Source: Mesorhizobium carmichaelinearum
Lineage (GTDB): Bacteria > Pseudomonadota > Alphaproteobacteria > Rhizobiales > Rhizobiaceae
Reading direction: 5' to 3'
Assembly: GCF_900199455.1 (NCBI RefSeq)
Contig: NZ_FZQR01000003.1
Location: 434,001-498,000 of the forward strand
Length of the DNA: 64,000 nucleotides
Part shown: positions 8,261 through 17,249 of the stretch, one piece after another
Position numbering within the stretch: the first letter of the stretch is position 1
Layout: each line of letters opens with the position of its first letter
Translations under genes and position numbers: made by a program
Notes under the pieces: model-generated
What the model saw: the letters and a program-made list of their open reading frames with translations, nothing else
Database searches by the model: none
What the model was told of the DNA's origin: nothing

Positions 8261-8752
8261 GACAAGTGCAATCCTGGAACAGATTGGCAGTTTTACGCCC
8301 GGGCGCGAAAAACCAGAAGCAAAGCACTCGCGCATCCTGTGATGGCAGGCAATCGCTTTTTCGCAACTGCGAAAGGCAGGAGAAAAATATTCCACATCCA
8401 GGACGCGGACGGATTCAAGCCGCTGAAGCGGGCCTTGATTTCAGGTCTTTTTAGCCGCCTGCCCGCAGTCGCGCAAAATAGTTTTTTCTAATTTCTACCA
8501 ATTTAGTAGATTAAAGTCGTCTGCTGGCTGCTCCCGTCTTTGATGCCGCATGCCGAGGCGCAATCCGCTTGTGAATTCAGCCCGATAGGGGAACTCCTGG
8601 CGCGGCCGGCCAAGCATTTTGTCGTCCCACCGTCGATTTCACACCCCCTGCGGGTTGCATCACCGTCACCCCTTCCACCATATTGGAAAACAGGCGGCGG
8701 CTTCGGGCGGCGCACATCCGACATCCCCAGCTTGAAAGGCGCTCCATAGACA
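8261..8752. promoter_or_regulatory. Divergent intergenic region cysG / kefB-like
   Basis: A 492-bp region between divergent genes with no supported coding. It should hold promoters for the cys operon (minus) and the antiporter (plus). The AT-rich block at 8470-8515, containing the palindrome at 8495-8509, is the only conspicuous regulatory-looking sequence. Confidence 0.5.
8495..8509. promoter_or_regulatory. Candidate operator upstream of cysG
   Basis: CTACCAATTTAGTAG is a 15-base palindrome with one mismatched pair around a central T, inside an AT-rich block. Sites of CTACnAAnTTnGTAG form resemble those bound by Rrf2-family regulators (IscR/CymR type), which control cysteine or Fe-S genes elsewhere. 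The assignment is inference. Confidence 0.35.
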
Positions 8753-10534
8753 ATGCCGCATGACACGCCCCTTATCGCCACCATCGTCGCCGGTCTGGGG
8801 CTGGCTTTCGTCTTCGGGGCTCTCGCCAATCGTTTCCGCATTCCGCCGCTGGTCGGCTATCTCGTAGCCGGCGTGCTGGTCGGGCCGAACACGCCCGGTT
8901 TCGTCGCCGATGCCGGCCTTGCCAATGAATTGGCCGAAATCGGCGTCATCCTCTTGATGTTCGGCGTCGGCCTGCATTTCTCGCTGAAGGATCTGCTGTC
9001 GGTCCGCGCCATCGCCGTGCCTGGCGCCATTGTCCAGATCGGCTTTGCCACGGCGCTTGGCGCCGGGCTGTCCTGGATGCTCGGCTGGTCGATGGGCGCG
9101 GGTCTGGTGTTCGGCCTGGCGCTGTCGGTCGCCTCGACCGTCGTGCTGCTGCGCGCGCTGCAGGAGCGCCGGCTGATCGAGACCGAACGTGGCCGCATCG
9201 CGGTCGGCTGGCTGATCGTCGAAGATCTCGCCATGGTGCTGGCGCTGGTGCTGCTGCCGGCCCTTGCCGGCGTGCTCGGCGGCCAGGAACAGGCGGATGT
9301 GCATTCAAGCGGCCTGCTGTCGCTGCCGGCCAGCTACGGCATCTGGGGCGTCGTCGGCATTACGCTCGCCAAGGTCGCCGCCTTCGTCGTCGTCATGCTG
9401 GTGGTCGGCCGCCGGGTCATTCCCTGGATCCTGCACTACGTCGCCCATACCGGGTCGCGTGAACTGTTCCGGCTGGCTGTGCTGGCGATCGCGCTCGGCG
9501 TCGCTTTCGGCGCGGCGAAACTGTTTGGCGTGTCGCTGGCGCTCGGCGCCTTCTTCGCCGGCATGATCATGAGCGAGTCCGAGCTCAGCCACCGCGCGGC
9601 CGAAGAATCGCTACCGCTGCGCGATGCCTTTTCGGTGCTGTTCTTCGTCTCGGTCGGCATGCTGTTCGACCCATTCAGCCTGTTCAGCAACGGCCTGCCG
9701 ATCCTGGCCACGCTCGCCATCATCGTCATCGGCAAGTCGCTGGCCGCGTTCGTCATCGTCGTCGCCTTTGGCTATCCCCTGGCGACAGCCTTGATGATTT
9801 CGGCGAGCCTTGCCCAGATCGGCGAATTCTCCTTCATCCTGGCCGAACTCGGCGTCGGGCTGAAACTACTGCCCGAACAGGGCCGCGACCTGATCCTGGC
9901 CGGCGCCATCCTGTCGATCGTGCTCAACCCGTTGATGTTCCTGGTCATCGACTGGATGAAGCCATGGCTTGAGGCCCGCGCCGCCAGGACGGGGCCGCCG
10001 GCAGACGCCAAGCCGGTCGGCCCGGCGACGGAACCGGGCCAGGTGGCCTCTGTCGCCGCCGCAACCTCCAAAGAGGAAGACGGACCGCCGCCGAAGACGG
10101 CGCTTACCGGCCATGCCATCCTGATCGGCTATGGCCGTGTCGGCGGCCTCGTCGGCGCGGCGCTGAAAGAAGCAGCCCTGCCCTTCCTCGTCATCGAGGA
10201 CGCCGACAAGACGCTGGCCAAGCTGAAGGCCGACGGCGTCGAAACCGTCGCCGGCAATGCGGCCAATGCCGAAGTGTTCGCTGCCGCCAATCCCGAAGGC
10301 GCCAGCCGGCTGATCCTCGCCATCCCCAATGCGTTCGAGGCCGGCCAGATCGTGCTCAGGGCGCGCTCCGCCAATCCCAAGATCAACGTCGTCGCCCGCG
10401 CCCATTCCGATGCTGAGGTCGAGCATCTCAAAGGGCTCGGCGCCGACACGGTGATCATGGGCGAACGCGAAATCGCGCGCGGCATCGTCGAAGAGGTGCT
10501 GGGAAGCGACGTGGAGCAGACATCGGGACCCTAA
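8753..10534 (+). CDS. CPA2-type cation:proton antiporter with TrkA-N domain (KefB/YbaL-like)
   Basis: A 593-residue inner-membrane protein. Residues about 8-390 are a Na+/H+ exchanger-type domain with about 12 hydrophobic segments. A low-complexity linker (about 400-440) follows, then a cytoplasmic RCK/TrkA-N nucleotide-binding domain starting at HAILIGYGRVGGLVGAALKE and ending with the GADTVIMGEREIARGI region. Such proteins exchange K+ or Na+ for H+ under ligand control. The length fits YbaL/KefB homologues. AAAGG lies about 10 bases before the ATG. No ancillary KefF/KefG-type gene is adjacent. Confidence 0.9.
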   Translation: MPHDTPLIATIVAGLGLAFVFGALANRFRIPPLVGYLVAGVLVGPNTPGFVADAGLANELAEIGVILLMFGVGLHFSLKDLLSVRAIAVPGAIVQIGFATALGAGLSWMLGWSMGAGLVFGLALSVASTVVLLRALQERRLIETERGRIAVGWLIVEDLAMVLALVLLPALAGVLGGQEQADVHSSGLLSLPASYGIWGVVGITLAKVAAFVVVMLVVGRRVIPWILHYVAHTGSRELFRLAVLAIALGVAFGAAKLFGVSLALGAFFAGMIMSESELSHRAAEESLPLRDAFSVLFFVSVGMLFDPFSLFSNGLPILATLAIIVIGKSLAAFVIVVAFGYPLATALMISASLAQIGEFSFILAELGVGLKLLPEQGRDLILAGAILSIVLNPLMFLVIDWMKPWLEARAARTGPPADAKPVGPATEPGQVASVAAATSKEEDGPPPKTALTGHAILIGYGRVGGLVGAALKEAALPFLVIEDADKTLAKLKADGVETVAGNAANAEVFAAANPEGASRLILAIPNAFEAGQIVLRARSANPKINVVARAHSDAEVEHLKGLGADTVIMGEREIARGIVEEVLGSDVEQTSGP

Positions 10535-10606
10535 GCGGATTGTAGGTGCCAGCCTATCCGAACGGAATCCTCTCGATATGCGTTCAAGCTGCGTTCACGA
10601 GGGATG

Positions 10607-11665
10607 CTAGAATGCCCCTATGCTTCTAAGCAAATCAAACATTTTAGCTACGTTCTTCAGTTTCGAGAGATTTTTGCTGGTTATCGGATCTGGATCAAAG
10701 TGCATAACATCGTTTCGTATATTATTGATTTCTGCCAATTCCGAACAGAATGTCGCCCTATCGAGTTTCAAACCAATCTTCTCCCAGCTCGGAGGATTCT
10801 CGAGGATTTTAACATAGTTGCCAAACGTAAGGTCGGATATCTTTGAAAATCCTGCTGGGAGATGTTCAGGGCTACACGCATTTTTGACATCTGATATACT
10901 GAGTTTTGCAGAAACCAAAATTCTGATGCTATTTTCGATTTCCGCCAAAAGGAGGAAAGGAGTGCTTATTTCTTCGAACTGAAGGGCAATGTCGGTCGCA
11001 GTAACGATCCCCGACACTCTTCTGTCAGAAGATCTAATGAGAACATAATTGTGTTCAACAATAGTCTTGATAGCTACAAATAAAGAAGCAGTTGCCGGGA
11101 TCTCGTGATGTTCGTCCATATATGACTGAACGTCGGATCCTCCGACATTCGCTGCTGACCTTGCGCCGATCGACTCCCAGCTTATCACCCCTTTTATCTC
11201 ACGTTCAGTCGTCATGACAGGAAGTTGAGAAAAATTTCGGGAAAGCATCAGAGTCGTTGCTTCTAGTAAGGTCGCGTTCGGTTTTACGCTGACTGGCGGA
11301 TTGTTGGCAGAAGCGATTCTACCAATCCGATAAGAGGGATCGCCTGCCGATGGCTCATCACCTTCAGTCCCAATGCCCTGACTCGCAGTAGATCCAACGT
11401 CTTTAATTTCGACGCCATTGCTCTCAATCGGATGCTCAGCAACAAGTTCAAATGCTATAGGCGTGTCAACCCATATATTTAGGTAGTTAGGAACTGTACG
11501 CACGCCAGCTTTCTTTAATTGCTTATTTATAAAATCTACGTTTGCAGATGTACGCCTCTGAGCTCCAAACCAACTCAAGAAATCTCTTATCGTAGCCGGA
11601 GTTGCTGTTTTACCGTCCTTTAAATCTTTTAGAACATTGTTGAGCTCTTGAATGTCGGTCGCCAA
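10607..11665 (-). CDS. CBS-domain protein with C-terminal HEPN-like domain
   Basis: A 352-residue protein of three parts. The helical N-terminal region (about 1-70) is unassigned. A tandem CBS pair (about 110-235) covers SVKPNATLLEATTLMLS, SQLPVMTTEREIKGVISWE and VLIRSSDRRVSGIVTATDIA. The helical C-terminal domain contains R317-NDVM-H322, the Rx4-6H motif of HEPN ribonucleases (Swt1/DUF4145-like). CBS pairs usually sense adenine nucleotides, so a nucleotide-gated RNase is a reasonable inference. The start is TTG at 11665, chosen for AGGGGAGG 6 bases upstream. Base composition is clearly more AT-rich than its neighbours, suggesting horizontal acquisition. No cognate antitoxin is seen. Confidence 0.8.
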   Translation of the reverse strand: MATDIQELNNVLKDLKDGKTATPATIRDFLSWFGAQRRTSANVDFINKQLKKAGVRTVPNYLNIWVDTPIAFELVAEHPIESNGVEIKDVGSTASQGIGTEGDEPSAGDPSYRIGRIASANNPPVSVKPNATLLEATTLMLSRNFSQLPVMTTEREIKGVISWESIGARSAANVGGSDVQSYMDEHHEIPATASLFVAIKTIVEHNYVLIRSSDRRVSGIVTATDIALQFEEISTPFLLLAEIENSIRILVSAKLSISDVKNACSPEHLPAGFSKISDLTFGNYVKILENPPSWEKIGLKLDRATFCSELAEINNIRNDVMHFDPDPITSKNLSKLKNVAKMFDLLRSIGAF

Positions 11666-11782
11666 GATTTCCTCCCCTTAGAACCAGGGTTCCTATTTCT
11701 GCCCAACTCCTTAGATTTGCAAGTTCTGATGGCGTCGGGCGTACCGGCTTGATTATCAACCAAAGCTCCGCCACCAGCCCGC

Positions 11783-11915
11783 TCACACGTGCTGGCCGTC
11801 GTTGATGCGGATCTCTGGCCCTGTCACACAGGACGCTTGGCCCAAGCACAGGACGAAGATGTGTCGGCGTCCTCGTAACGCCGAGCCGCCGGAGTGGGAT
11901 CGCCTCGGCCACGCT
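11783..11915 (-). pseudogene. Decayed 3' fragment of an SDR gene
   Basis: On the minus strand the sequence encodes EAIPLRRLGVT, then after a frameshift FVLCLGQASCVTGPEIRIND and GQHV-stop. These match the last 40 or so residues of the intact SDR at 13770-14522 (ETIPLRRLGTT, FFLCSQQASYVTGSEIHING, GQHV-stop). Nucleotide identity is also evident from the stop codon outward. It is a relic of a paralogue or duplication, and is not expected to make protein. Confidence 0.75.
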
Positions 11916-11929
11916 CGCAAGCGGGTTGG

Positions 11930-12736
11930 TCAGGCCGCGAATGCGGAACCGCCGGCCTGTGATATATCGCTGAGGTATTTTGCCGGTGGCTTGCCCAGCG
12001 CCTTCTTGAACATGGTTATGAAGGCGGTGACAGACTCGTAGCCGAGATCCCCTGAGACCTGCTGCACGCTGGCGCCCGAGGCAAGCTCCCGCAACGCGAC
12101 GATCAGATGCAACTGCTGGCGCCAGCGCCCAAAACTGAGCCCCGTCTCCTTCATCACGAGACGCGCCAGGCTACTCTCGCTCAGCGCCACGCGTTTTCCC
12201 CACTCGGCCAGCGTGCTGCGGTCGGCAGGATCGTTTGCCAACGCTTCGGCGATCCGCCGCAAGCGCGGCTCGGAAGAGATCGGCAGATGCAATTGCTGGA
12301 CCGGCATACCGGGCAGTTCGGCAAGCAGGACACTTCCCAGGAAAGCGCACCTCGCATCGTCCGGCGCGCAGTCCGACAGTTCGATGATGAGCTCGCGCAG
12401 CAGCGGCGAGATCGAAAGCGTGCAGCACCGATCCGGCAGTTCGGCCGCGCCCGGCTCGATATAGACGAAGAAAATCCGCGCATTGGCGGTCGCGATGTTG
12501 CTGTGCTCCATGCGGCTCGGCACCCAGACGCCGCAATGCGGCGGCACCATCCACAAGCCGCTGGGAACGCGGCAGGTAACGCCGCCGCTAAGCGCGAAGA
12601 CGAGTTGTCCCTTGCGATGCCAATGCTGCGACACCTCGGCCTTGGTCTCGGTGACGTCGACGCGCACGGCGATCGCCGGAGCAAGGACGTCATCGACGTC
12701 GAAATCGAGCCATGGGTAGCGAAGCGGCTGTCTCAT
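11930..12736 (-). CDS. AraC family transcriptional regulator
   Basis: A 268-residue regulator. The N-terminal half is a cupin-like sensor domain (SQHWHRKGQLVFALSGGV; VPPHCGVWVPSRMEHSN). The C-terminal third is the double helix-turn-helix of the AraC/XylS family, with LAEWGKRVALSESSLARLV and VSGDLGYESVTAFITMFKK followed by GKPPAKYL. It is divergent from the MDR-type oxidoreductase at 12840 with about 100 bases between start codons. This arrangement suggests that it regulates that gene; the ligand is unknown. Confidence 0.9.
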   Translation of the reverse strand: MRQPLRYPWLDFDVDDVLAPAIAVRVDVTETKAEVSQHWHRKGQLVFALSGGVTCRVPSGLWMVPPHCGVWVPSRMEHSNIATANARIFFVYIEPGAAELPDRCCTLSISPLLRELIIELSDCAPDDARCAFLGSVLLAELPGMPVQQLHLPISSEPRLRRIAEALANDPADRSTLAEWGKRVALSESSLARLVMKETGLSFGRWRQQLHLIVALRELASGASVQQVSGDLGYESVTAFITMFKKALGKPPAKYLSDISQAGGSAFAA

Positions 12737-12839
12737 ACTTGCCCGTTTTTAGCGATCGATTGCATTTATATCTAGATTATTCGTCAGCGCAAATCGATAG
12801 GCTCGGGTCGTTCTCGCCACAATTGGCAAAGGTGCACCC

Positions 12840-13760
12840 ATGCTCGCCCTCACCATCTCTTCCGACAATGCCACCAGATTGAAACTCACCGAAGTGGACG
12901 AGCCACAGCCTTGCGCGAACGAAGCTCTGATCGCCGTCCGCGCGACCTCGTTGAACCGCGGCGAACTGCGCCTGCTCACCATACGCCCGGACGGCTGGAT
13001 TCCAGGCCAGGACGTCGTCGGGATCGTCGAACGGGCGGCAGCCGATGGTTCCGGGCCGGCCGTGGGCACAAGGGTCGTGGCCTTGGTCGACGAAGCCGGC
13101 TGGGCCGAACGTGTCGCCGTTCCGACCGAGCGTCTCGCCGTTCTGCCCGATGAGGTCGGCTTCGTCTCGGCGGCCACGCTTCCGGTGGCGGGCACGACGG
13201 CGCTGAGGACCTTGCGCCACGGCGGTGACCTCACTGGCCAGCAGGTACTGATCACCGGTGCGAGCGGTGCGGTCGGCCGTTTCCAGATCCAGATCGCCCG
13301 CGAGCAAGGCGCGTCGGTAACAGCAATCGCCGCCGCCCGGCATGGCGACGATCTTCGCGGCCTGGGTGCCGAACAAGTCGTCGACGCGATCGAATTGGCC
13401 AAGGGACCGTTTTCGCTGATCACTGAATCGGTCGGCGGCCAAAGCCTCGCTCACGCGATCGAAAGCGTCGCACCTGGCGGGACCATCGTCATGTTCGGTT
13501 CGAGCAGTGGCGAGCTGACGCCGGTTGGATTCCGCCAGTTTGTTCCCGGCCATGAGGGCGCGAGGCTTCAGACCTTCGCCTACTACACGTCCGGCTCAGG
13601 CATTGGCACTGATATCGCCGCGCTGCTCACCCTGGTCGCGGCCGGCCGGCTGGAGACCCGCGTAGCCTTGACCTTGCCATGGACAGACATCGCCCAGGCC
13701 CTGGACGCCCTGCGACAGCGCAGCTTCAGCGGCAAGGCTGTTCTCACCATGGCCGGATAA
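12840..13760 (+). CDS. Quinone oxidoreductase-like MDR family protein
   Basis: A 306-residue medium-chain dehydrogenase/reductase. The GroES-like N-terminal domain (about 1-120; GWIPGQDVVGIVERA) lacks the zinc-ligand pattern of alcohol dehydrogenases. The Rossmann domain carries the NADPH motif VLITGASGAVGRFQIQIA near residue 140. This points to a zinc-independent NADPH:quinone oxidoreductase or enoyl reductase type enzyme. AAAGGTG precedes the ATG by about 6 bases. Divergent pairing with the AraC gene suggests inducible detoxification, which is inference. Confidence 0.87.
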   Translation: MLALTISSDNATRLKLTEVDEPQPCANEALIAVRATSLNRGELRLLTIRPDGWIPGQDVVGIVERAAADGSGPAVGTRVVALVDEAGWAERVAVPTERLAVLPDEVGFVSAATLPVAGTTALRTLRHGGDLTGQQVLITGASGAVGRFQIQIAREQGASVTAIAAARHGDDLRGLGAEQVVDAIELAKGPFSLITESVGGQSLAHAIESVAPGGTIVMFGSSSGELTPVGFRQFVPGHEGARLQTFAYYTSGSGIGTDIAALLTLVAAGRLETRVALTLPWTDIAQALDALRQRSFSGKAVLTMAG

Positions 13761-13769
13761 GCAACCGGC

Positions 13770-14522
13770 TCACACGTGCTGGCCGCCATTGATGTGGATT
13801 TCCGAGCCGGTCACGTAGGAGGCCTGCTGCGAGCACAGGAAGAAGATGATGTCCGCGACTTCGGCCGTGGTGCCGAGGCGCCGCAGCGGAATGGTCTCGA
13901 CGATCTTGTCCGTGCCCGGCGACAGGATCGCGGTGTCGATTTCGCCCGGCGCAATGGCGTTGACGCGGATGCCGTGCGGGCCGAAATCATGCGCCATCTC
14001 GCGCGTCAGCGAGCCGAGTGCGGCCTTCGATGTCGCATAGGCGGTGCCGGCGAAGGGATGCACGCGGGTGCCGGCGATCGAGGTGACGTTGACGATCGAG
14101 CCCTTGGCCGCCGCCAACTCCTTGAACAGGCCGCGCGCCAGCATGATCGGCGCAAAGAAATTGACCTGGAACACGTCGCGCCAGACATGCATCGGCGTGT
14201 CGATCGAGTCCATGCGGCTGTTGCCGTCCTTGAGCTTGGGCGAAATGCCGGCATTGTTGACCAGCGCGTGCAACTGCCCGCCATGCGCTTCCAGCCGATG
14301 GCGGATTTCCGAGACGGCAATGCCGACATCTTCCTGGTCGGCAAGGTCGACCTTGATGTGGTCCTCGGGGCCTGCCGGCCACGGGCAATCCTCGGCAAAG
14401 GCCTGGCGCGAACAAGTGATGACGCGCCAGCCTTCGCGTGAAAAACGCTTGACCGTAGCATGGCCAATGCCGCGGCTGGCGCCGGTCAGCACGATGGTTT
14501 TTCTGGTGTCGAGTTCAGCCAT
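13770..14522 (-). CDS. SDR family oxidoreductase
   Basis: A 250-residue short-chain dehydrogenase/reductase. The cofactor motif TGASRGIGHA is at residues 13-22, NNAG is in the middle, the catalytic Ser is in NVTSIAGTRV, and the Tyr/Lys pair is in YATSKAAL. The C-terminus YVTGSEIHINGGQHV is typical of the classical 3-ketoacyl-ACP reductase-like group. The substrate is unknown. It converges with the MDR gene. A damaged copy of its 3' end lies at 11783-11915, on the other side of the AraC/MDR pair. Confidence 0.9.
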   Translation of the reverse strand: MAELDTRKTIVLTGASRGIGHATVKRFSREGWRVITCSRQAFAEDCPWPAGPEDHIKVDLADQEDVGIAVSEIRHRLEAHGGQLHALVNNAGISPKLKDGNSRMDSIDTPMHVWRDVFQVNFFAPIMLARGLFKELAAAKGSIVNVTSIAGTRVHPFAGTAYATSKAALGSLTREMAHDFGPHGIRVNAIAPGEIDTAILSPGTDKIVETIPLRRLGTTAEVADIIFFLCSQQASYVTGSEIHINGGQHV

Positions 14523-14613
14523 GTCGCGGTCTCCGGCCGGAGGTGTAGCCGAACACCGTGGCGCTGGCGAGAGGCGGATTGACGCCTCTACGAGCCGCCG
14601 GGGCGATCGCCGC

Positions 14614-16890
14614 TCAGCCCCCGCCCAGAATATCCAGGATCGAGGTCTGTTTCTTCTTCTTCAGCGGACCGCCAACATTGCCCGGCGGCACCGGATGCCC
14701 GACCGAAGCGGTGGTGCCGTCGTCCGCCGGCATGTTGAAGCCATCGGCATCGACGGTCTGGGCAGGCCGCGCCACGCGGGCCGGCGCTTGGGCCGCCGGC
14801 GCGGCTGCCTGCGCTGATGGCGCCTGCTGGCCAATCGACGCTGAGGGAACCGGCGCCGGCTGGTTGTTGTCGGCCGACGGTATGTCGTCGGGCACGATCG
14901 TATCGGCCGGCGTCGATTTCCAGGTGCCGGGCAGCGGCCGCACCGGCACGCCTTCGTGTGCTGCGACCATGAATTCGTGCCAGGCCTGCGCCGGCAGCGC
15001 GCCGCCGGTGACCTTCTTCATCGCCGTGCCGTCATCATTGCCGAACCACACGCCGGTGGTGAGATTGGCGGTGTAGCCGACGAACCAGGCATCGCGCGAA
15101 TTCTGGCTGGTGCCGGTCTTGCCGGCCGACGGCCAGGCAAAAGCCGCCTTCTTGGCGGTGCCGATCTCGACGGTGCCGGTCATCATCGAGTTCATCATGC
15201 CGACGATCTCGGGTTTGACCACACGCGGCGCGCTGCCGCCACCGCTGTCATAGAGCACCTTGCCCTCGGCGGTCGTGATGCGGCGGATGAAGTGGATATC
15301 CGGCTTGTAGCCGCCATTGGCGAACGGCACATAGGCCGAGGTCAGCTCCAGCGGGGTCACTTCCGAAGTGCCGAGCGCGATCGAGGTGTTGGCCTGCAGC
15401 TCGGACTGGATGCCCATGCGATGCGCGGCCTCCACCACCGCGTTCGGCCCGACCTCCATGGTCAGTTGCGCTGCAACCGAATTCAGCGACTTGGCCAGCG
15501 CCGTCGCCAGTGTGACCTTGCCAAAGTACTTGCCGCCGTAATTGTCCGGCGTCCAGTTACCGATCTTGATCGGCGCGTCGTTGCGGATGCTGTCTGGCGT
15601 GCGGCCCCCTTCAAGCGCGGCCATATAGACAAACGGCTTGAACGCCGAGCCCGGCTGCCGGCGCGCCTCCGAGGCGCGGTCGAACTGGCTGGTCGAATAG
15701 TCGTAGCCGCCGACCATGGCGCGCACCGCGCCGGAATCGTCGATCGACACCAGCGCGCCCTGGGTGACGTTGAGCTTCTTGCCGCTTTCATCGATCAGCC
15801 GGCGGATCGACTGTTCGGCAAGCTTCTGCAGGTTCAGGTCGACGGTGGAGTCGATGACGATGTCGCCGCGCACGTCGCCGATCAGGTCGGGCAGTTCTTC
15901 CATGATCGTGTCGGCGACATAGTTTTCCGAGCCCGTCCAGTAGGACGGCGAACGCGTTGCCGGCGCGCTCAGCGCCGTCTTCAACTCCTTGTCGCTGATC
16001 TTGCCCTCTTCGCGCATCGCTGCGAGCACGAGCTGCGAGCGCTCCTCGGCGGCCTTGGGATCGCGCGCCGGCGACAGCCGCGACGGCGCCTTTAAGAGCC
16101 CGGCAAGCAGGGCGGCCTCCGACAAAGTGACATCGCGCGCGCTCTTGCCGAAATAACGCCGCGACGCCGCCTCGACACCGTAGGCGCCGGAACCGAAATA
16201 GACCCGGTTGAGGTACATTTCGAGGATCTGGTCTTTGGTGTGCTTGTGCTCCAGCCACAGCGCCAGCAACACCTCCTGCACCTTGCGCTCCAGCGTGCGG
16301 TCAGGCTTCAGGAACAGGTTCTTGGCCAATTGCTGCGTCAGCGTCGAACCGCCTTGCGAGAAATGCCCGCCAAGCAGATTGGTCACCATGGCACGCGACA
16401 GGCCGATCGGGTCGACGCCGAAATGCGAATAGAACCGGCGGTCCTCGATGGCGATGACGGCTTCCGGAATATAGGGCGACATTTCGTGCAGGCCGACCGC
16501 CTCTCCGCCGCTCATGCCCCTGTTGGCGAGCAGTTGGCCATCGGCCGAGACGATCTTGATGTTGGGAGCACGGTCGGGGATCGACCAGGTGGTGGCCGCC
16601 GGCATCTTGGCGCCGTAGTAGATGACGACGCCCGCCACAGCGATGCCGCCCCAGATGGCGAGCACGAAGCACCAGTAGAACAGCCGGCCAAGCACGCCGA
16701 ACAGGCCGCGGCGGCTCCTGCCGCGCCCGCCGCGCGACGATTTCGCCTTCGACGATCTGCGTTTGGCGGAGGCTTTGCGGTTGCTCGGCACGACGCGGTC
16801 CTCCTCGCTCACCGAAAGGCCCGTCTGGGATCGCGTCTGAGGCGGTCCCTCAAAACTGGGCTCGATGCGGCTGTCTCTGCGGTTCGCCAT
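14614..16890 (-). CDS. Class A penicillin-binding protein (PBP1A family)
   Basis: A 758-residue bifunctional peptidoglycan synthase. A basic cytoplasmic N-terminus (about 1-62) is followed by one membrane anchor (about 63-90). The GT51 glycosyltransferase domain holds E149 in EDRRFYSHFG and the QGGSTLTQQLAKN motif. The transpeptidase domain has S415-AFK418, an SLN motif and K591-TGT. The C-terminal about 90 residues are rich in Ala, Pro and Gln and end in a Lys-rich stretch. It acts in the periplasm on lipid II and cross-links peptides. It stands alone rather than in the mreBCD or ponA operon. Confidence 0.93.
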   Translation of the reverse strand: MANRRDSRIEPSFEGPPQTRSQTGLSVSEEDRVVPSNRKASAKRRSSKAKSSRGGRGRSRRGLFGVLGRLFYWCFVLAIWGGIAVAGVVIYYGAKMPAATTWSIPDRAPNIKIVSADGQLLANRGMSGGEAVGLHEMSPYIPEAVIAIEDRRFYSHFGVDPIGLSRAMVTNLLGGHFSQGGSTLTQQLAKNLFLKPDRTLERKVQEVLLALWLEHKHTKDQILEMYLNRVYFGSGAYGVEAASRRYFGKSARDVTLSEAALLAGLLKAPSRLSPARDPKAAEERSQLVLAAMREEGKISDKELKTALSAPATRSPSYWTGSENYVADTIMEELPDLIGDVRGDIVIDSTVDLNLQKLAEQSIRRLIDESGKKLNVTQGALVSIDDSGAVRAMVGGYDYSTSQFDRASEARRQPGSAFKPFVYMAALEGGRTPDSIRNDAPIKIGNWTPDNYGGKYFGKVTLATALAKSLNSVAAQLTMEVGPNAVVEAAHRMGIQSELQANTSIALGTSEVTPLELTSAYVPFANGGYKPDIHFIRRITTAEGKVLYDSGGGSAPRVVKPEIVGMMNSMMTGTVEIGTAKKAAFAWPSAGKTGTSQNSRDAWFVGYTANLTTGVWFGNDDGTAMKKVTGGALPAQAWHEFMVAAHEGVPVRPLPGTWKSTPADTIVPDDIPSADNNQPAPVPSASIGQQAPSAQAAAPAAQAPARVARPAQTVDADGFNMPADDGTTASVGHPVPPGNVGGPLKKKKQTSILDILGGG

Positions 16891-17249
16891 GCCTTGCGCT
16901 TGATATCCCCGGTGCTAACGGCGTCCGGGTTGAAGAGTAGATGCGGCGGTTTAAAGGCGGGTTAAGTCGGAAAAATTCAAAGCAATTGATAATCAAATGC
17001 CTGGGGTCAGGCAGCTATCGCTCTGTTCGAGGCCCTGATTTTGGCGCTGGCAAACGGTCGCGGCCGCCGCGATGGAACAATCCTCGCCATGGCATTTTGT
17101 CTGGGGCGGCAAGCCAAAGCCACTCTCAACCGCGACCCATGCAGTCGCGGACATGTTCCGCATTAGGGCGCGATCGCAAATGGTCACAGCTTCGCGTTCG
17201 ACCGCGCCCCAAATCACCCATCACCAGGTGATCACCTGGTGGACATGCG
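16891..17249. other. Intergenic region with a perfect 20-bp palindrome
   Basis: About 360 bp upstream of the PBP gene and downstream of the small gene at 17250. It should contain the PBP promoter. No coding region is supported. The palindrome at 17222-17241 is described separately. Confidence 0.4.
17222..17241. terminator. Perfect 20-bp palindrome
   Basis: CACCAGGTGATCACCTGGTG is perfectly self-complementary and starts 8 bases beyond the stop codon of the minus-strand gene at 17250. It may be a transcript-end hairpin, though it has no loop or T tract. Alternatively it is a protein-binding site. Confidence 0.3.

Noticed and set aside
10604..10846. An 80-codon plus-strand frame over the 3' end of the CBS-HEPN gene
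   Set aside because: The opposite strand carries the conserved HEPN C-terminus; this frame has no homology signal.
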